A DNA stretch of 64,000 nt from Geosiphon pyriformis (GCA_016748015.1 JAAOMT010000009.1:1430762-1494761); one strand, 5' to 3'; shown: positions 46,901 through 58,699, numbered from the stretch's first letter. Notes: generated by a model not told the origin, from the letters alone. Numbers and translations are program-made.

Positions 46901-48655
46901 AAGTTAAGTATTTATTAAGACCCCATTTTATTTATAAGACTTAAGTATTATTGAAATTCAGGCTCTCTTTTACAAAATTGGAGCCATATTCAAAGTCAAA
47001 CACTCATTCAAAAGACCCAAAAAATACTCAAGAACATTCTCATCACAATGCTTCTACAACTTATTAGGAATGTTATTTAATCTAACAGTCTTTTTATTGG
47101 GCAAATTTTTGACCACTTGTACCAAATCTTCTAAATTAATGGTATCTATAATACCTAAGAATGTATTAATATCTATATAAACCAAAAGAGCATATTGATT
47201 AGCCCAAAGTCCAGACAGAAATTCATGAATCAAATGTTTTCTAGTTTAATTCTCTATAATAGTATTAACCTTAATTTTAACATCCACAGGTTCCAGAATT
47301 AACTTATTATTGATGACCAAATGGTCCAATACTACTTTATAAAAAGGCTTTTTCAAAATGTTCTTGATTATGTAACTCTTGTTCAAACTAAAGTTTTCCA
47401 TTCTTTTCTTAATAGCACACTTAATAGCTGCTTTTTCAGAAGTCTTAGACTCATATATTTTAGACTTGCAATAACTTTTTTGTATTCTAGATAAATACCC
47501 AAAATTTTTTATTAACTTGGTATTACTCTAAATTATATCTTGCATTTCTAAAGCTTTATCTTTGTCAATAATCAACCAAGTGCAGAACAAGAAATCAGTT
47601 CTAAGCACATCCTCTGTTCTTAAAACATTGGCCATTTTAGCAACCAGTATTTCCAACTTAAAAAATCTTGAAGAATATTTGTTTTTTAAACAATTAAAAA
47701 CATTGAACCAATATCTACAGAAAACTTCATTAGCCAAATCTGCTATTACTTTTCTCAACATTCCTCACATTAAATTCAAATCACCAACAATCTTTGCCTC
47801 CATAAATACATTTGTTATAATTGAAAATTTTTTAGAAAAGCACTCTTTAAAATAAGCCTATTTGATTTCATCTGTGTTTTTTATTCTGAATTTTCAGTGA
47901 TTTTTATTAGCTTGTTTGTGCATGCTATTTAATTAAACATTCAAAAAACAATCCAAATTAATCAAAACTGAAACAGCTTTATGGTTAGTATTGAAAAACT
48001 CAAACATAAAATCGACTTTGTAATTTGCAACTACAGATAACAGACTTTCACTTACCAAAATGTAATCAATGATTTTTTCAATACTCTTTAAGTTGTTTCA
48101 AGTAGAGGTTTTAACCAATAGATGCTTACCAAATAAATTAACCAGATCTAAATTCAAACAAAACTTAAAATTTATACTCTTTTTAGATCTATTCTTATTG
48201 AAATCTCCATTTAAGACCATAAAACTACTAGAGTTAACTGTCTTAGCTATGAAAGAGTTAATTTTCAAAGCTTAACCAAACCTAATCTTAACAGAAGCAC
48301 CAATATACAAACCCAAAATTGTAATTAAAAGCTTGTTTTTAAAAAGAAGCCACACTGAAACAATTCAACCAAGAACTTTTTCAATTTTTAAAACATGGTA
48401 TACTAAAGAACTGTTCATTATAATGGTCATTTCAGCACCAAAAAAATCCTTATCTAAACCAGATACAAAAATCCACATCTTTTTAACCTTGTTTATAATC
48501 TAGGAACTAATACTAAACCTTAACTTTGTCTTAGTGATAATTGAAATTATGTTGTCAAACTCTATATATCAGCATATAATGTTCTTTTGCTTAGCTAGAA
48601 CATTGATATTACAAATATTACACATAACAACTTTCTATACTAAATCACTCATTGG
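43965..48655 (-). pseudogene. LINE-2 ORF2 (EN, RT, RNase H, zf-RVT), with stops
   Basis: The endonuclease (about 48,000-48,650) is badly broken. RT pieces lie at 47,528-47,761, about 46,650-46,900 and 45,455-46,270. The catalytic box near 46,325 reads TFVNNTI, with both aspartates lost. RNase H begins EVYTNGSLRD (45,240) instead of YTDGS. The zinc-binding end is 43,965-44,669 (KRLYDKLYLGVLCLFCEK). Confidence 0.78.
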
Positions 48656-50612
48656 GATGAAAAATGCATTAAAAAATCTGAAACAATACACAAATAATCT
48701 AATTTTACCAAAACAAAACTAACAAAAGCCTTAAAAGCCACCAATTTAGATTTTAAACTGTTTACCTTAGTGGTCAAGACCTTTAAATTACTTAAATTCA
48801 AAACCAAAAATTCAATAGTAATTAGAAAAGAAAATGAAAAAACAACTTTTAAGCCATCTAATACCATTTTCAAATCCAAATTCAAATCAGTAATAATTAA
48901 ACCAGCTGAGTTATGAAGAGAAGAAAAAAGAGCCAAAAACACTAAATTCACATTGTTGAACTTGTACACTATACTAGACATTTGATCCAATAAAAGCTCT
49001 AAAAAGCATTCTAAAGACAACAAATAAGCATTTAGAGAAAAGTTATTAATTGAGGTGGAATAAGACTTTTTATTAAAACTTAAGGCACTAGAAGAAGGAA
49101 AACTAGAACCAAAGAAAAAATCATAAAACACAGATGCTATTAAGACCATTTAAGCCCAAGATTTATCACCAAAAGCAGCAGAACAAAAGATAAAAATGTT
49201 CTTCTTGACATACAGCTTGGCTAGTTAAAGATAATTTGTATCTGAAGTGGTTTTTTTAAATAATTTTGAAGGCTTAAAAGTAAACACACTTGTTGTATTA
49301 CATTTCAAAACAGAATGACCAAATTTCTCATACTTTTCACATTGAACCAAATTTATCCTAGCTCATAAGAGTTTTATGTCATCAAAAATTGGCTTTATGT
49401 AAAAAACAGATTCCAGTTCTTTATTAGAATTGAAACCAATCACAGCATAGTAAATCCAGTTGCCAGTATTGAATAAACAATTAATAACACATGTTTTCCC
49501 ACCAGTTTTTTTCAAAAGAGTTCCAAAATCATAAACAGTTGTTTCTATAGGCAAAGTAAATAGAAGTGTTCTGAACTAATCTCTAAACATTTAAGTACTG
49601 CAATTTTCTATAGTTATAGCTACATGCACCAAATTTTTTCCAATTAAAAATAACTATTTAAAAGCTAGTTGTTTAGTCTGACCCAATTTAGTGAATTTTA
49701 CCACAGCCTTTTGCCATATACCAATTAATTAAATTTTAATTGACTTAATTTGGCCAAACTCAGATACTATGGCAATGATTATATTCTTTGACATGTCTAT
49801 AGAAATTTTCTTGATTATCACAGTCCAATCTGACCTAATTTTTTGTTTTTTGAGATTAATGTTTACAATAATTTTTTTTTCTTTAGCCAATAATACAGCT
49901 CTTTTTATGCTTTCTTTAGAAGTAAATATTAATTGGATAATTTTCTTAAATTTTGAAAGGGTAGTGGTCTCCCCAAAACCATTGACAGTTGAAAAATTTT
50001 TTCTAATTAATTGTGTCTTTGCTATAGCTAATTTGTCTTCTACTGCAGAAAAATTAATGTCCAAGGCAAAAAACTTCCTGATTGGCACTTCTACTTAAGT
50101 TTTAATAATTTTAAAGTCAGCTTATCTTCTGTTTAGAGAGATACCAAAAGGAAAGAAAAGAAGTTTCACTTTATTATTCATTTTAAAATTCAGAGAACTG
50201 AGAGAAGAGCCATAAATCATTTAGTATTTATTCTTTTTGCTTTAGAAGTAGCAGCAGCCAAACCCAAAAAAGACCCATCATGTATGCCAGCCATAAAACC
50301 ATTGTTCTCACTCTTATTAAACTCGCTGCTTATATTAAAATAGATACTATTATTAGAATTAAATCTTACCAAAGAAATATCTTTCTTATCACTTAAATGC
50401 TTAATATTTTCTAATACAACTTTTTTTCTGAGAAAAAAAACCTCTAACAGAACCATAAAAAACTTCTTTAATGTCTTTTTTTTAGTCATAACATTGTCTA
50501 AAGCAGTCTCCAGATTTATAATAAAGGGATTATTAGATTGTAAAATATTGATAAATAACAACAGAAAAAGCAAAAAACTTTTTTTTCAAAAAATACTCTG
50601 AAAAATTTTGGA
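48649..50612 (-). pseudogene. LINE-2 ORF1 (RRM-like, zinc knuckle), with stops
   Basis: Pieces 50,217-50,573, 49,729-50,088, 49,363-49,554 and 48,649-49,149 follow LINE-1 ORF1 (compare LFTLDINLLAVKRKL with FFALDINFSAVEDKL). The knuckle region near 49,310-49,370 has lost cysteines. The ATG start corresponds to 50,612 and reads MSKIF as in LINE-3. Confidence 0.7.
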
Positions 50613-50698
50613 CATAAAAAAGAAAGAAGTTTTTGTGTTTTTTTTTAAAATGTTTTTTATGTAATATAAAAACAAAAAAAAACTTTTTTTTTTTATGT

Positions 50699-51464
50699 TG
50701 TTACAAGTGATTATTTGGAGTCTCAAGTCAAATAACAAATCCGTAACTTGGTACTTAGTTGGTACTCAGATGTTGATATTTGAAGGTTTTGGTTGTGGAG
50801 TCCTTTGTATAATAAACAGAGATTTAATAATTGTTTCAGTAGCCTCCCAGAATCACAATTTTGTCAAATTTTTTTCTCAGCATGGTGGTCAGTAATTCTC
50901 TTGGTAAGTTATTCTCAAATCTATGAGTGTTCTATCCTTGTTTCATGAGTCTTTTACCAGTCTCTATGAAGTCTGTATCTCAGCACTTAATTCTTAATCA
51001 ATTTAGTAAAACCAAAGAAATAACAAAAAGAAATAAAAGAAAATAAAAGAAAATAAAGAAATAAACAAAAGCAATTGCAAGTTAGTATCCTATCAATAGC
51101 CATGATTAAGAGCTATTGTTCCAGCATAGTTAAGTATTAATTACTATCAACATAAAGTATTGATAGTGGAGAGTGAATTTGGATGGTAAATAGTTATTTA
51201 TTTGATATTTGTGAATGGAAAGTTGCTTAGATCAAATCTAAACTGAGAGGTCTGTCTTTTTTACTTCTAATGCTATTACTATATATACATAATTAATGTT
51301 CTATGAGATCACTCACATTTCCAAGTGATGTGCTATGATTTCTTGAGCAATGTGCCATGATTTCTGACATTGCTCTACATTGCTAAGCAATGTGCTCATG
51401 TGCTAAATACTATTTTCTCATTGGTTTGCTATTTTCTATATCTGTTTTCTTTTTATAAGTAACA
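50699..51464 (-). repeat. Gypsy-2 3' LTR (family A)
   Basis: The 766-bp LTR runs TGTTACAAG to AAGTAACA. Against the 5' LTR the first ~315 bases differ by about 32 transitions and one transversion, counted by eye. The inner side is followed by a polypyrimidine run on this strand. Confidence 0.9.
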
Positions 51465-51480
51465 TTATCTCTTTTTTTTT
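51465..51480 (-). promoter_or_regulatory. Gypsy-2 polypurine tract
   Basis: On the minus strand AAAAAAAAGAGATAA directly precedes the 3' LTR, the usual site where plus-strand DNA synthesis starts. The same tract is seen in gypsy-3 and is deleted in gypsy-1. Confidence 0.65.
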
Positions 51481-53639
51481 AATATTGAACTCTGTCAAAA
51501 TCTTTGTTTTGAATTAATTCCAATACTTTTTTTTCAAGTATTGTTTGTTTGACTCTGTTTCTCATATCTTCTACTTGTATATTGTTCATTTTTCCCCATT
51601 GGTTAATGGTTATGGTTTCCATGTCAGAGTATAACAGTATTTTTGGATAGTTTCAAAATATGTTGTGTAGTTGGTATATTGTTTTAACATGTAGTATTGA
51701 ATTCATTTTTTTTCTGATAAATTCTCCAATTTGTTGTATTATGTCTTGGTTGAATATTCTCTTGGATTTGTTAGTATACAACTCCTGAATATTCAACTTC
51801 CAACCTAACTGGTAGTAACAGTATGATATTGGAAGTTGTTCTGTCCATTGCTTCCAATTTTCTTTTGTAAGTTCTTCTGTTGGTGCCATAATAGGTATTT
51901 TTTCAAAAGTGTTTTTTACTTTTTCTATTATGTTATTTGACCAGTTTTTACCATTTTTTGGTAACTGCTAATATGGGGTGTTTTTTGTCTTTCTTTTGGT
52001 GTTTCGATAGTAAATTGTTTGGTTGTTAACAATAATTTTTATGTCTAACTGTTGTTGACTTAAGGCCTAGAACAATTGTTAAGCTATAGTGTGAATATAA
52101 TCTGGTATTTCCATTTTTTTGGTTGCTTTTGTTGTGTGTATTGTGCCTTTATATACTTTTTTGGGTTGTTTAATTTGACATGTTTGGTTCAATAACTATG
52201 ATTGGTTCCAGATCTCGTGAAATTTCATCTGGTTGAACTAATATTCTTTGTACTCCTAGTTGTAGAATGTTATTGGTAAATGATAATACTATCTGATGAT
52301 ATGGTTTCAGTCGATCACTATGTGCTGCTTTGGCTAAAATTTTGTTGTCCCATCTTAATTTATAAGCTCTATTTCTAAGAATTTCTTCTATGTAAAATGG
52401 TCCATCCCATTTGGGGTCAAATTTTCCACTCTATTGTTTTTCTACTTTGGTATGATGTAAAAATACTTTGTCTCCAATCTTGAATTTAACTGGTTTATCT
52501 GGTAGTTGGTTATCGTGTTTTTCTTTTTGTCTCTCTTGTGATTTCTGGATGTTATCAGCTGCTCTTTGCCATTTATTTTCTAATGTTTCTATTAAGTTAT
52601 ATGTTCTTTTTAGTAATGTTTCCTGAAAATTATCTTTGGTTATTGGTTCTGTTGGGTAAGTATTGACTTTTATCTCAATTGGTAATATTGCTGTTTTACC
52701 ATATACTAATTCAAATGGTGTTGCTTATATAGTGTCTTGTTTCATTGTTCGATAAGCAAATAATACTGATGGTATAAACAAATTCTATTTATCTTGGTTT
52801 TCTTGACTGATTTTGGTGATTGCTTCACACAATGTTCTATTAAATCTTTCAACTAGTCCATTGGTTTGTGGATAATATGGTGATGATAATGGTCTTTTGA
52901 TTCCAAATCTCTGACTTAATTCTGCTAATGTTCTGTTCACAAAGTGAGTTTTTTAATCTGATAATAGTTTTTTTGGACATTTGTGTTGACAGATCAAATC
53001 TTAATGAATGAATTTGGCAACAGATTTTGCATCTGCTCTTTGAATGGCTTTTGCTTCTGGCTATTTAGTAAGATAATCCATAGCTACTGCAATATATCTG
53101 TTGTCTCTGCTGGTGATTGTTAATGGTTCGACTAAGTCAATTCCAATGCAATTGAATGGTTGTCTCACTTTAATTGGTCTTAATGGTTCACTGGGTCTTG
53201 TTCCTTCTTTTTTTTAACAAGCATCACAATTTTGAATATATTGGATAATATCTGGATATATTAATGGCCAATAGTATTTTTTTTTTGGTTTTTTCTATTG
53301 TTGCTTCTTTATGAAAATGTCCTGCTGTTGGATTTGAGTACATGTTGAATAATATTGTTTCTTTCTTTGGTTCTGTGATTACTCTGATTGGTTGATCTAG
53401 ATTTCTTTTGTTCTTTCAGTAAAATATATTTTGATGATTGATAAAATATTTTGATTGTTGTTTAATGTTTTTTTGTTCTTTTTGAGATAATTTCTCTTTG
53501 AACAGTTGGGTATTTATATAATGTTATAGTTGTTGGTATTTTTGTATATTCATTTTTTGTTATATTTTTGGTTTGAAATGTTTTTAAATTTGTCTCATTC
53601 ATGATAGTTTATCAGCATTTCCATTGTCTTTTCCCTTTT
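51481..53639 (-). pseudogene. Gypsy-2 integrase and unknown C-terminal extension
   Basis: The HHCC finger begins GHFHKEA (near 53,315) and ends NCDAC (near 53,230). The core has CIGIDLVEPL with its first Asp kept; a GPF-like C-terminal module follows (52,300-52,440). An extension of roughly 250 codons reaches the polypurine tract; its intact part (51,653-51,889) reads MAPTEELTKENWKQWTEQLP. The extension has no family I recognise. Confidence 0.72.
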
Positions 53640-54928
53640 TATAATGTACTGTATAATTAAATAGTGAAAGTTTTATTTTCCATCTGGCATGGCAATCATC
53701 TGCAAATTCTTGTTTTTGGATTGAAGTCAATTCTTTGTGATCAGTGTACACTTCAAACTTTTGGCTCAAGTATTCTTTCCATTTGATAACAGCCTAATAG
53801 ATAGCTAAGTGTTCTAGTGCTGGAGTTCCATAGTTCTTTTCAGCTGGACTTAAGCTTCTACTGGCGTAAGCTACTGGATGTTCTCTTTCATTTGGTCCTT
53901 TCTGTGATAGTACTGCTCCCAATGCTTGACCAGATGCATCAGTAGTAATGATGAATAGTTTGCTGTAATTTGAATACATCAATACTGAAGCTTGAATAAG
54001 CTTTCTTCTTAAGATATCAAAAGCTTCTTGTTGAGTTTCTGTTTATTCATACTTTACATTCTTTGTTTAAAATTGGTGTAGTGGTTGGGCTATTTTAGAA
54101 AAATTCTTGATAAAGCAGCAGTAGTATCCAGCAAATCCCAAGAATGCTCTCAATTCTGTAAAATTATTTGGTACTGGAAAGTTCTTAACAGTTTCAATTT
54201 TGTTTGGATCTGTTTTTATTCCATTTTTGCTTACCATATGTCCCAAAAACTTGAGTTCAGTTTTCCCAAAGAAACATTTGGTTGCATTTAATTTCAGTCC
54301 AGCTCTTCTTAACCTTTCGAACACTTGTTGAAAATGATACAGATGATCATTAAATGTTTTTGAGAACACATTGATATCATTCAAGTATACGACTACTGAC
54401 TTCCATAGTAGTCCAGTGTATACAATTTCCATTAGCCGTTGAAATGTGGTTGGTGCATTCATCAATCCAAATGGCATGACTTCAAATTCAAAATTTTCTT
54501 CTCTTGTAGTAAATGCTGTTTTCTCTTTGTTGGCTGGATCCATGGCTACTTGCCAGTAACCACTATCCAAATTCAGTGTCAAGAACCATTTATTTCTTTC
54601 AAAAGCATTGAACAGCTCTTGAATTTTGGATATTAAATAGCTATTTCCTTTGGTTACTTCATTCAGTTTCCAGTAATCTACACAAAAGTGGATTTTCCCA
54701 TTTTTTTTTCAGACTAGTACTACTGGTAATGACCATGGGCTCATTGATGGCTGAATTAGCCTGTTGTCAAGCATTTGGTTAATTTCTTGATGAATGATTT
54801 TATGGCTAGCTGGTAGTACTCTGTATGCTCTTTGTTTAATTGGCATTGTATCTTCAGTTTTGATCTGATGCTGGATGATGTTGGTTCTGCCAAATTCATT
54901 TTCACTGGCAAAGATGTTATTGAAGTTG
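53640..54928 (-). pseudogene. Gypsy-2 reverse transcriptase and RNase H
   Basis: The RT open stretch (54,067-54,582) carries LNLDSGYWQVAMDP, FEFEVMPFGLMNAPTTFQRLM, the catalytic box as VVYLNDINVFSK (YLDDI with the first Asp changed) and KFLGHMVSKNGI. RNase H (53,640-53,990) has IITTDASGQALGAVLSQ, HPVAYASRSLSPAEKNY and EVYTDHKEL. This is typical chromovirus-like Ty3/gypsy pol apart from the lost Asp and a few stops. Confidence 0.85.
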
Positions 54929-55720
54929 CTAAGTAATGTCTTTAGTTACATCTGTTGAAGTGGGTCTAGATTCCTCATGTTTATCTGTTCTAATTGTTCT
55001 AGTTGAAGCAGATAACATTTGCTTTATTTGTAGATGGTTTGTGATGTGATGTTTACCACAAAGCTGTAAAAAATCTGGAATATAGTTTGGTGGTTGGTCT
55101 TCAATTTTGGTGGTTAAATATTCAATGATGATTTCTTTTGGTATTTCAATAACATGTCTCATTGTGTTGTAGATGGGAATTTTGATATTCTTGGGGCTGT
55201 TGGCTAATATGTAGAGATTGGTAAGTTCAATTTTTCCTGATTTGCAAATAGTAGCTTTTGCTTCAAACAACTGAGCTTGATTCTTTACTTCTCTTTTTAT
55301 AGCTAACATATACTGGTCATATGGTGAAATAGAAATTGTGTGATGGGTTGAGATAATTTTTCTTTTGTCAACAATTTCTTCCTCTGCCATATTAATTGGT
55401 ATATCTATTCTACCCATTGATCCAAATCTTTGTATTCCTTTAGTAGTAATCTCCAATTTTTCTCTGTTTCTTACTAACACTAACTAAGCTATTTTCACCA
55501 GAGGTAAAAATATTGTCTATGCTATCTTTTCATTTGAATTTATGGTATATGTTTTTTCTGAGTCATTTTGTAGCATAGCAATAATATTTTCTATGTATTC
55601 TATGTCAATTATTTCTTCTCTGATATTGATTTTCTTTTTTGCTAAGCTACTCCTGAATGCTAATTGAACCATTGTTGTTGCTGAAATTTTCAGCACTATT
55701 TTCAGATCAATGCAAGTGCA
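54929..55720 (-). pseudogene. Gypsy-2 dUTPase C-terminal part and linker to RT
   Basis: Continues with QLAFRSSLAKKKINIRE (motif 2), EIIDIEYIENI (motif 3), NEKIA-stop-TIF (motif 4 region) and TTKGIQRFGSMGRIDIPI (motif 5, GFGSTGR in active enzymes). From about 55,400 to 54,929 an open linker with strand-rich sequence (DQYMLAIKREVKNQAQ, ILANSPKNIKIPIYNT) leads to RT. Its nature is unknown. Confidence 0.75.
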
Positions 55721-56812
55721 CTGTTACCAGACAAAATTAGAGATATTATTTAGCATGAAATTATCTTATAAATCCTATCATTAATTGGCATATATTATCG
55801 TTTCAAATTATTACTTATTACATTAGCAAAATGTCCAAAATTATCATTTAATTAATAACCCAATTTGTACACAACACAAATATAACCTAATTGTGATGAT
55901 CAAATCATGCAATATTCCGAAACTATGTAACATTTAAAAGTTCACTGAAATTTGTAGAAATTTGCCAAAATAATTGATAGTTCACCGAAATATCTAATAG
56001 TTTGCAGAAATAACTTGTAGTTCACCAAAATGTATCTTTAGTTCAGCGAAATTGTAGAAAATAGCAAAGTTCAAGTTCATAGAATAGTGTTACGACAAGT
56101 TGTATAAAAGAAGAGCATTTTTCTTCAAGAAAATATATCTTACTTTAGATTTATCACTTAGAACCATTCCTACACCCACACAAAAAGAAATAAATATCAA
56201 ATAATTCAAAAAACCAAATTCTTTTATTATTGTACTTGGAAAATCCTTAAAAACCCAACTAACGTTTTGAAATTGATTAGCTACCAATTTCAGTAAACTG
56301 TTAGTGACTCCAGGCCTGGATAGAAAACGTTTCTTTTGACAAAATTCTATTTCTTTTACATTTCTTTTATTTTTTTTCTTTTCTTATTACAATTATTAAG
56401 GTAGCCTACAGACAAGATTCCTGTAGAAGAGTTGACTTTCACAGCAAAGTAACTATACATTTTAGTGAGCTTTCAGACAAGCAATTTCTGGGAAAGAGTT
56501 GACATTTACTACAATGTAACTACATAAAGTAACTGGCAAGGAATTGGTCATTCCACTTATAAGCCCAGCAGTTCAAATTATAAGAGATAATTTGAAGATA
56601 AATTCAGTTATTGGAGGTTCAACTACTTCTAGAAAACGTGAATTTGCAACCAACAGACAGTTACAACATTCAAGAAAAGAGACCAAAAACCTTTGGTAAC
56701 AGCACAAGTGAGGTTCTAATTTGATAGAATCTTTCCCCAGATATCTCAGATCAAATTCTGCATCAGTATCATGCACACATTTAGGCATAATACCTTCATT
56801 ATTATTACTGAA
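55721..56812 (-). pseudogene. Gypsy-2 dUTPase N-terminal part, interrupted by an LTR
   Basis: After the UAG come FSNNNEGI and an ATG (56,786-56,788) opening MPKCVHDTDAEFDLRYLGKD, which holds dUTPase motif 1. The frame is cut after LEPHLC at 56,702 by the family C LTR and resumes at 55,721 with CIDLKIVLKI. Confidence 0.72.
55722..56701 (+). mobile_element. Solo LTR (family C) inside gypsy-2
   Basis: The 980-bp unit begins TGTTACCAG and ends GGTAACA, with perfect GCAC duplications (55,718-55,721 and 56,702-56,705). Its interior is unlike families A and B. A ladder of GTTCACCGAAATA/GTTTGCAGAAATAA-like segments (55,930-56,060) is visible. A second, much more AT-rich copy lies in gypsy-3. No internal coding region of this family is in the window. 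The strand is arbitrary. Confidence 0.88.
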
Positions 56813-58100
56813 CTATTTCAGTTCTTGCTCTTTGATAAGGTTAGAAAGAGTGATATATGTTTTGGAGTTTGAATCAGAGTCTGAATCATTGTTATTTTCA
56901 TTGTTGTTTTGAGCAGAGCTAAAACTAGTGTTTTTGTTATCATCATTGTCAGAGTTTGAATTAGGATTGAAAATTGATTTTAATTCTGATGCACAGTTGC
57001 TTATTGGTTTGTTTTTTTCTGAGATTGTGTAGATAATGCATGGTAGTGGATTGTAAATGAGATCACACTCATTACAATACTTGAAGTCACATGGAATTAA
57101 ACAGTGGTCACATAATCAGATGTTTATTTCTTCTAAGTGTTGTTTCTGTTCCTCTCTGATGGGTGCTAATCATTGGTAATGTTCATGGAATTCCTTTGGA
57201 TTGTCCTTGATGTTGCCAAAGACATCAAAAGTTTGGACGTATTCAGGTTCAAGAAGTGATAGGAGGTTGTTTTTGATTTTCAGTAGTTCACTGGTTGTTA
57301 TGCCTTCTGTTTTCACATACACCATTCTCCAGAGTTCGTGTTTGTCATGAGAATATCCTCCTAATTGTTGTAATGCTCTTTTCCAGATGTCATCAATTGG
57401 TATGTCTTTGCGTACTCAGTCATTGATTAGGATTGTATATTGGCACATTTCATCACACATTCCTTCTTATCCAAAAATGTTGTTCTATATTCCTTTGTCT
57501 GGGAAAGTTTCTCCACAAGCTAAACATAGTGTATTATCCCATTTTTTCATTTGTTTTGGCCTTCCAAAATGTTCAACAAGACATGCACAGCAATAAAACT
57601 TAGTTGCCATCTGGTATTTTTTGTCATTATTACAGCATGTGCCCATTAAAGACAATTTCTTGCTGCAATTGGCACATATAAGCTTTGGTCGATGATAATT
57701 CAGTTGTGGTAGTACATAAGTATATGCACGGTAAATGATGGTTGGTGTTGGAATTTCTTCATTTTCTTTCTCTTTTCCTTTGTGGTTATTCTTTTCTTAC
57801 TCCCAGGTTGTTGGTAGTTCATTTTGATCATTATCAGTTTTCCAGGCTTGATTCGGATTCCAGGTAAGTTCTTTTGTTTGTTTTCCTTTTCCCTTATTAT
57901 TTCAGAATAGTATCAGTAGTAATTTGTTGTGGTCATTTTTATTGGCCCAAGAAACTTAATAGGCTTCCCAGGTAAGTTTTTTTTTTCTTTTTCCAATTCA
58001 ATAAGTGGAGCTGATGATGTGATGATGGGTTTGAAATAGCCACATGTGGCTAGTATATGTGTGTGTCATCTATTCTGGCTAAGTTGGAGCTCTTGGGTGT
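56813..58100 (-). pseudogene. Gypsy-2 cysteine-rich and acidic segment ending at UAG
   Basis: Near 57,480-57,660 the frame encodes paired cysteines (FYCCACLVEHFG, NTLCLACGETFPDKG), and near 57,060-57,125 another set (LCDHCLIPCDFKYCNECDL), suggesting zinc ribbons. An Asn/Asp/Ser-rich stretch follows, and the frame closes with EQELK and TAG at 56,813-56,815. This part is not in standard Ty3/gypsy gag-pol. I do not recognise a named family. Confidence 0.6.
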
Positions 58101-58158
58101 TCCAGTCGAGTGTTGTGTTGATTTTGAACAGCCAGTCATTACCCACCAGTGCTTGGTA

Positions 58159-58644
58159 TTAAGTGGCTTCTATGACTAATACCTTAATTGGTACAGTGAT
58201 GCCATTGATTTCTATAAGCAAGTTATCTATTTCACCAATTAGAGTCTTGGTGGTTTCATCAGCTGTAATTATCCTTGAACTGGCAGCTTGATTAACTTGG
58301 CAACTTAATTGGTTTATGAGCTGTTTTGTAATAATGCTGCCAGCTGATCCACTATTTAGGATCAGTTTGATAGACTGACCATCAATTTTGGCATCCATGT
58401 ACATTGCCATGATAGATTTTTTCTCGAGTGCGGCTCCACTGAACAAAGGAGTTTTTGTTGGTTCCTCGATTTCAAAGGAAAATATTGCTGCTAAAGACTC
58501 ATTTTCCATAACAGTGACTGGCAAAATATTGGTAAGTGGTTGCTTCTGGTTGGGTTCCCAGGTGTTGGATGAGGCATCTTCTGGGGTAACCAGAAGGCTT
58601 AAATAGTTCTGAAAACTCAGGTTTTGAGTATACCCAGTTTCCAA
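58159..58644 (-). pseudogene. Gypsy-2 aspartic protease, active-site Asp lost
   Basis: This 161-codon open stretch includes IKLILNSGSAGSIITKQLI, matching the retropepsin pattern LxDSGSxxSxI but with Asn for the catalytic Asp (a G-to-A change). VNQAASSRIITADETTKTL and LLIEINGITVPIKVLVIE fit the rest of the fold. The enzyme would process gag-pol. The upstream part is a linker to gag. Confidence 0.75.
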
Positions 58645-58699
58645 ACTCTACTGTTGTGATCCTGATGGCTAGTTGGATGAACTAAAAATTAGTTGGTAA

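Larger units (their letters stand above)
43876..50670 (-). mobile_element. LINE-2: second copy of the LINE, main part
   Basis: The order is the same as LINE-1: ORF1 from ATG near 50,612, endonuclease, RT, RNase H and zinc-binding C-terminus (43,965-44,669). It is colinear with LINE-1 and shows the empty site for the solo LTR found there. The 3' UTR is severed at 43,876 by gypsy-1. The 5' end is near 50,650-50,670, head-to-head with LINE-3. Confidence 0.88.
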
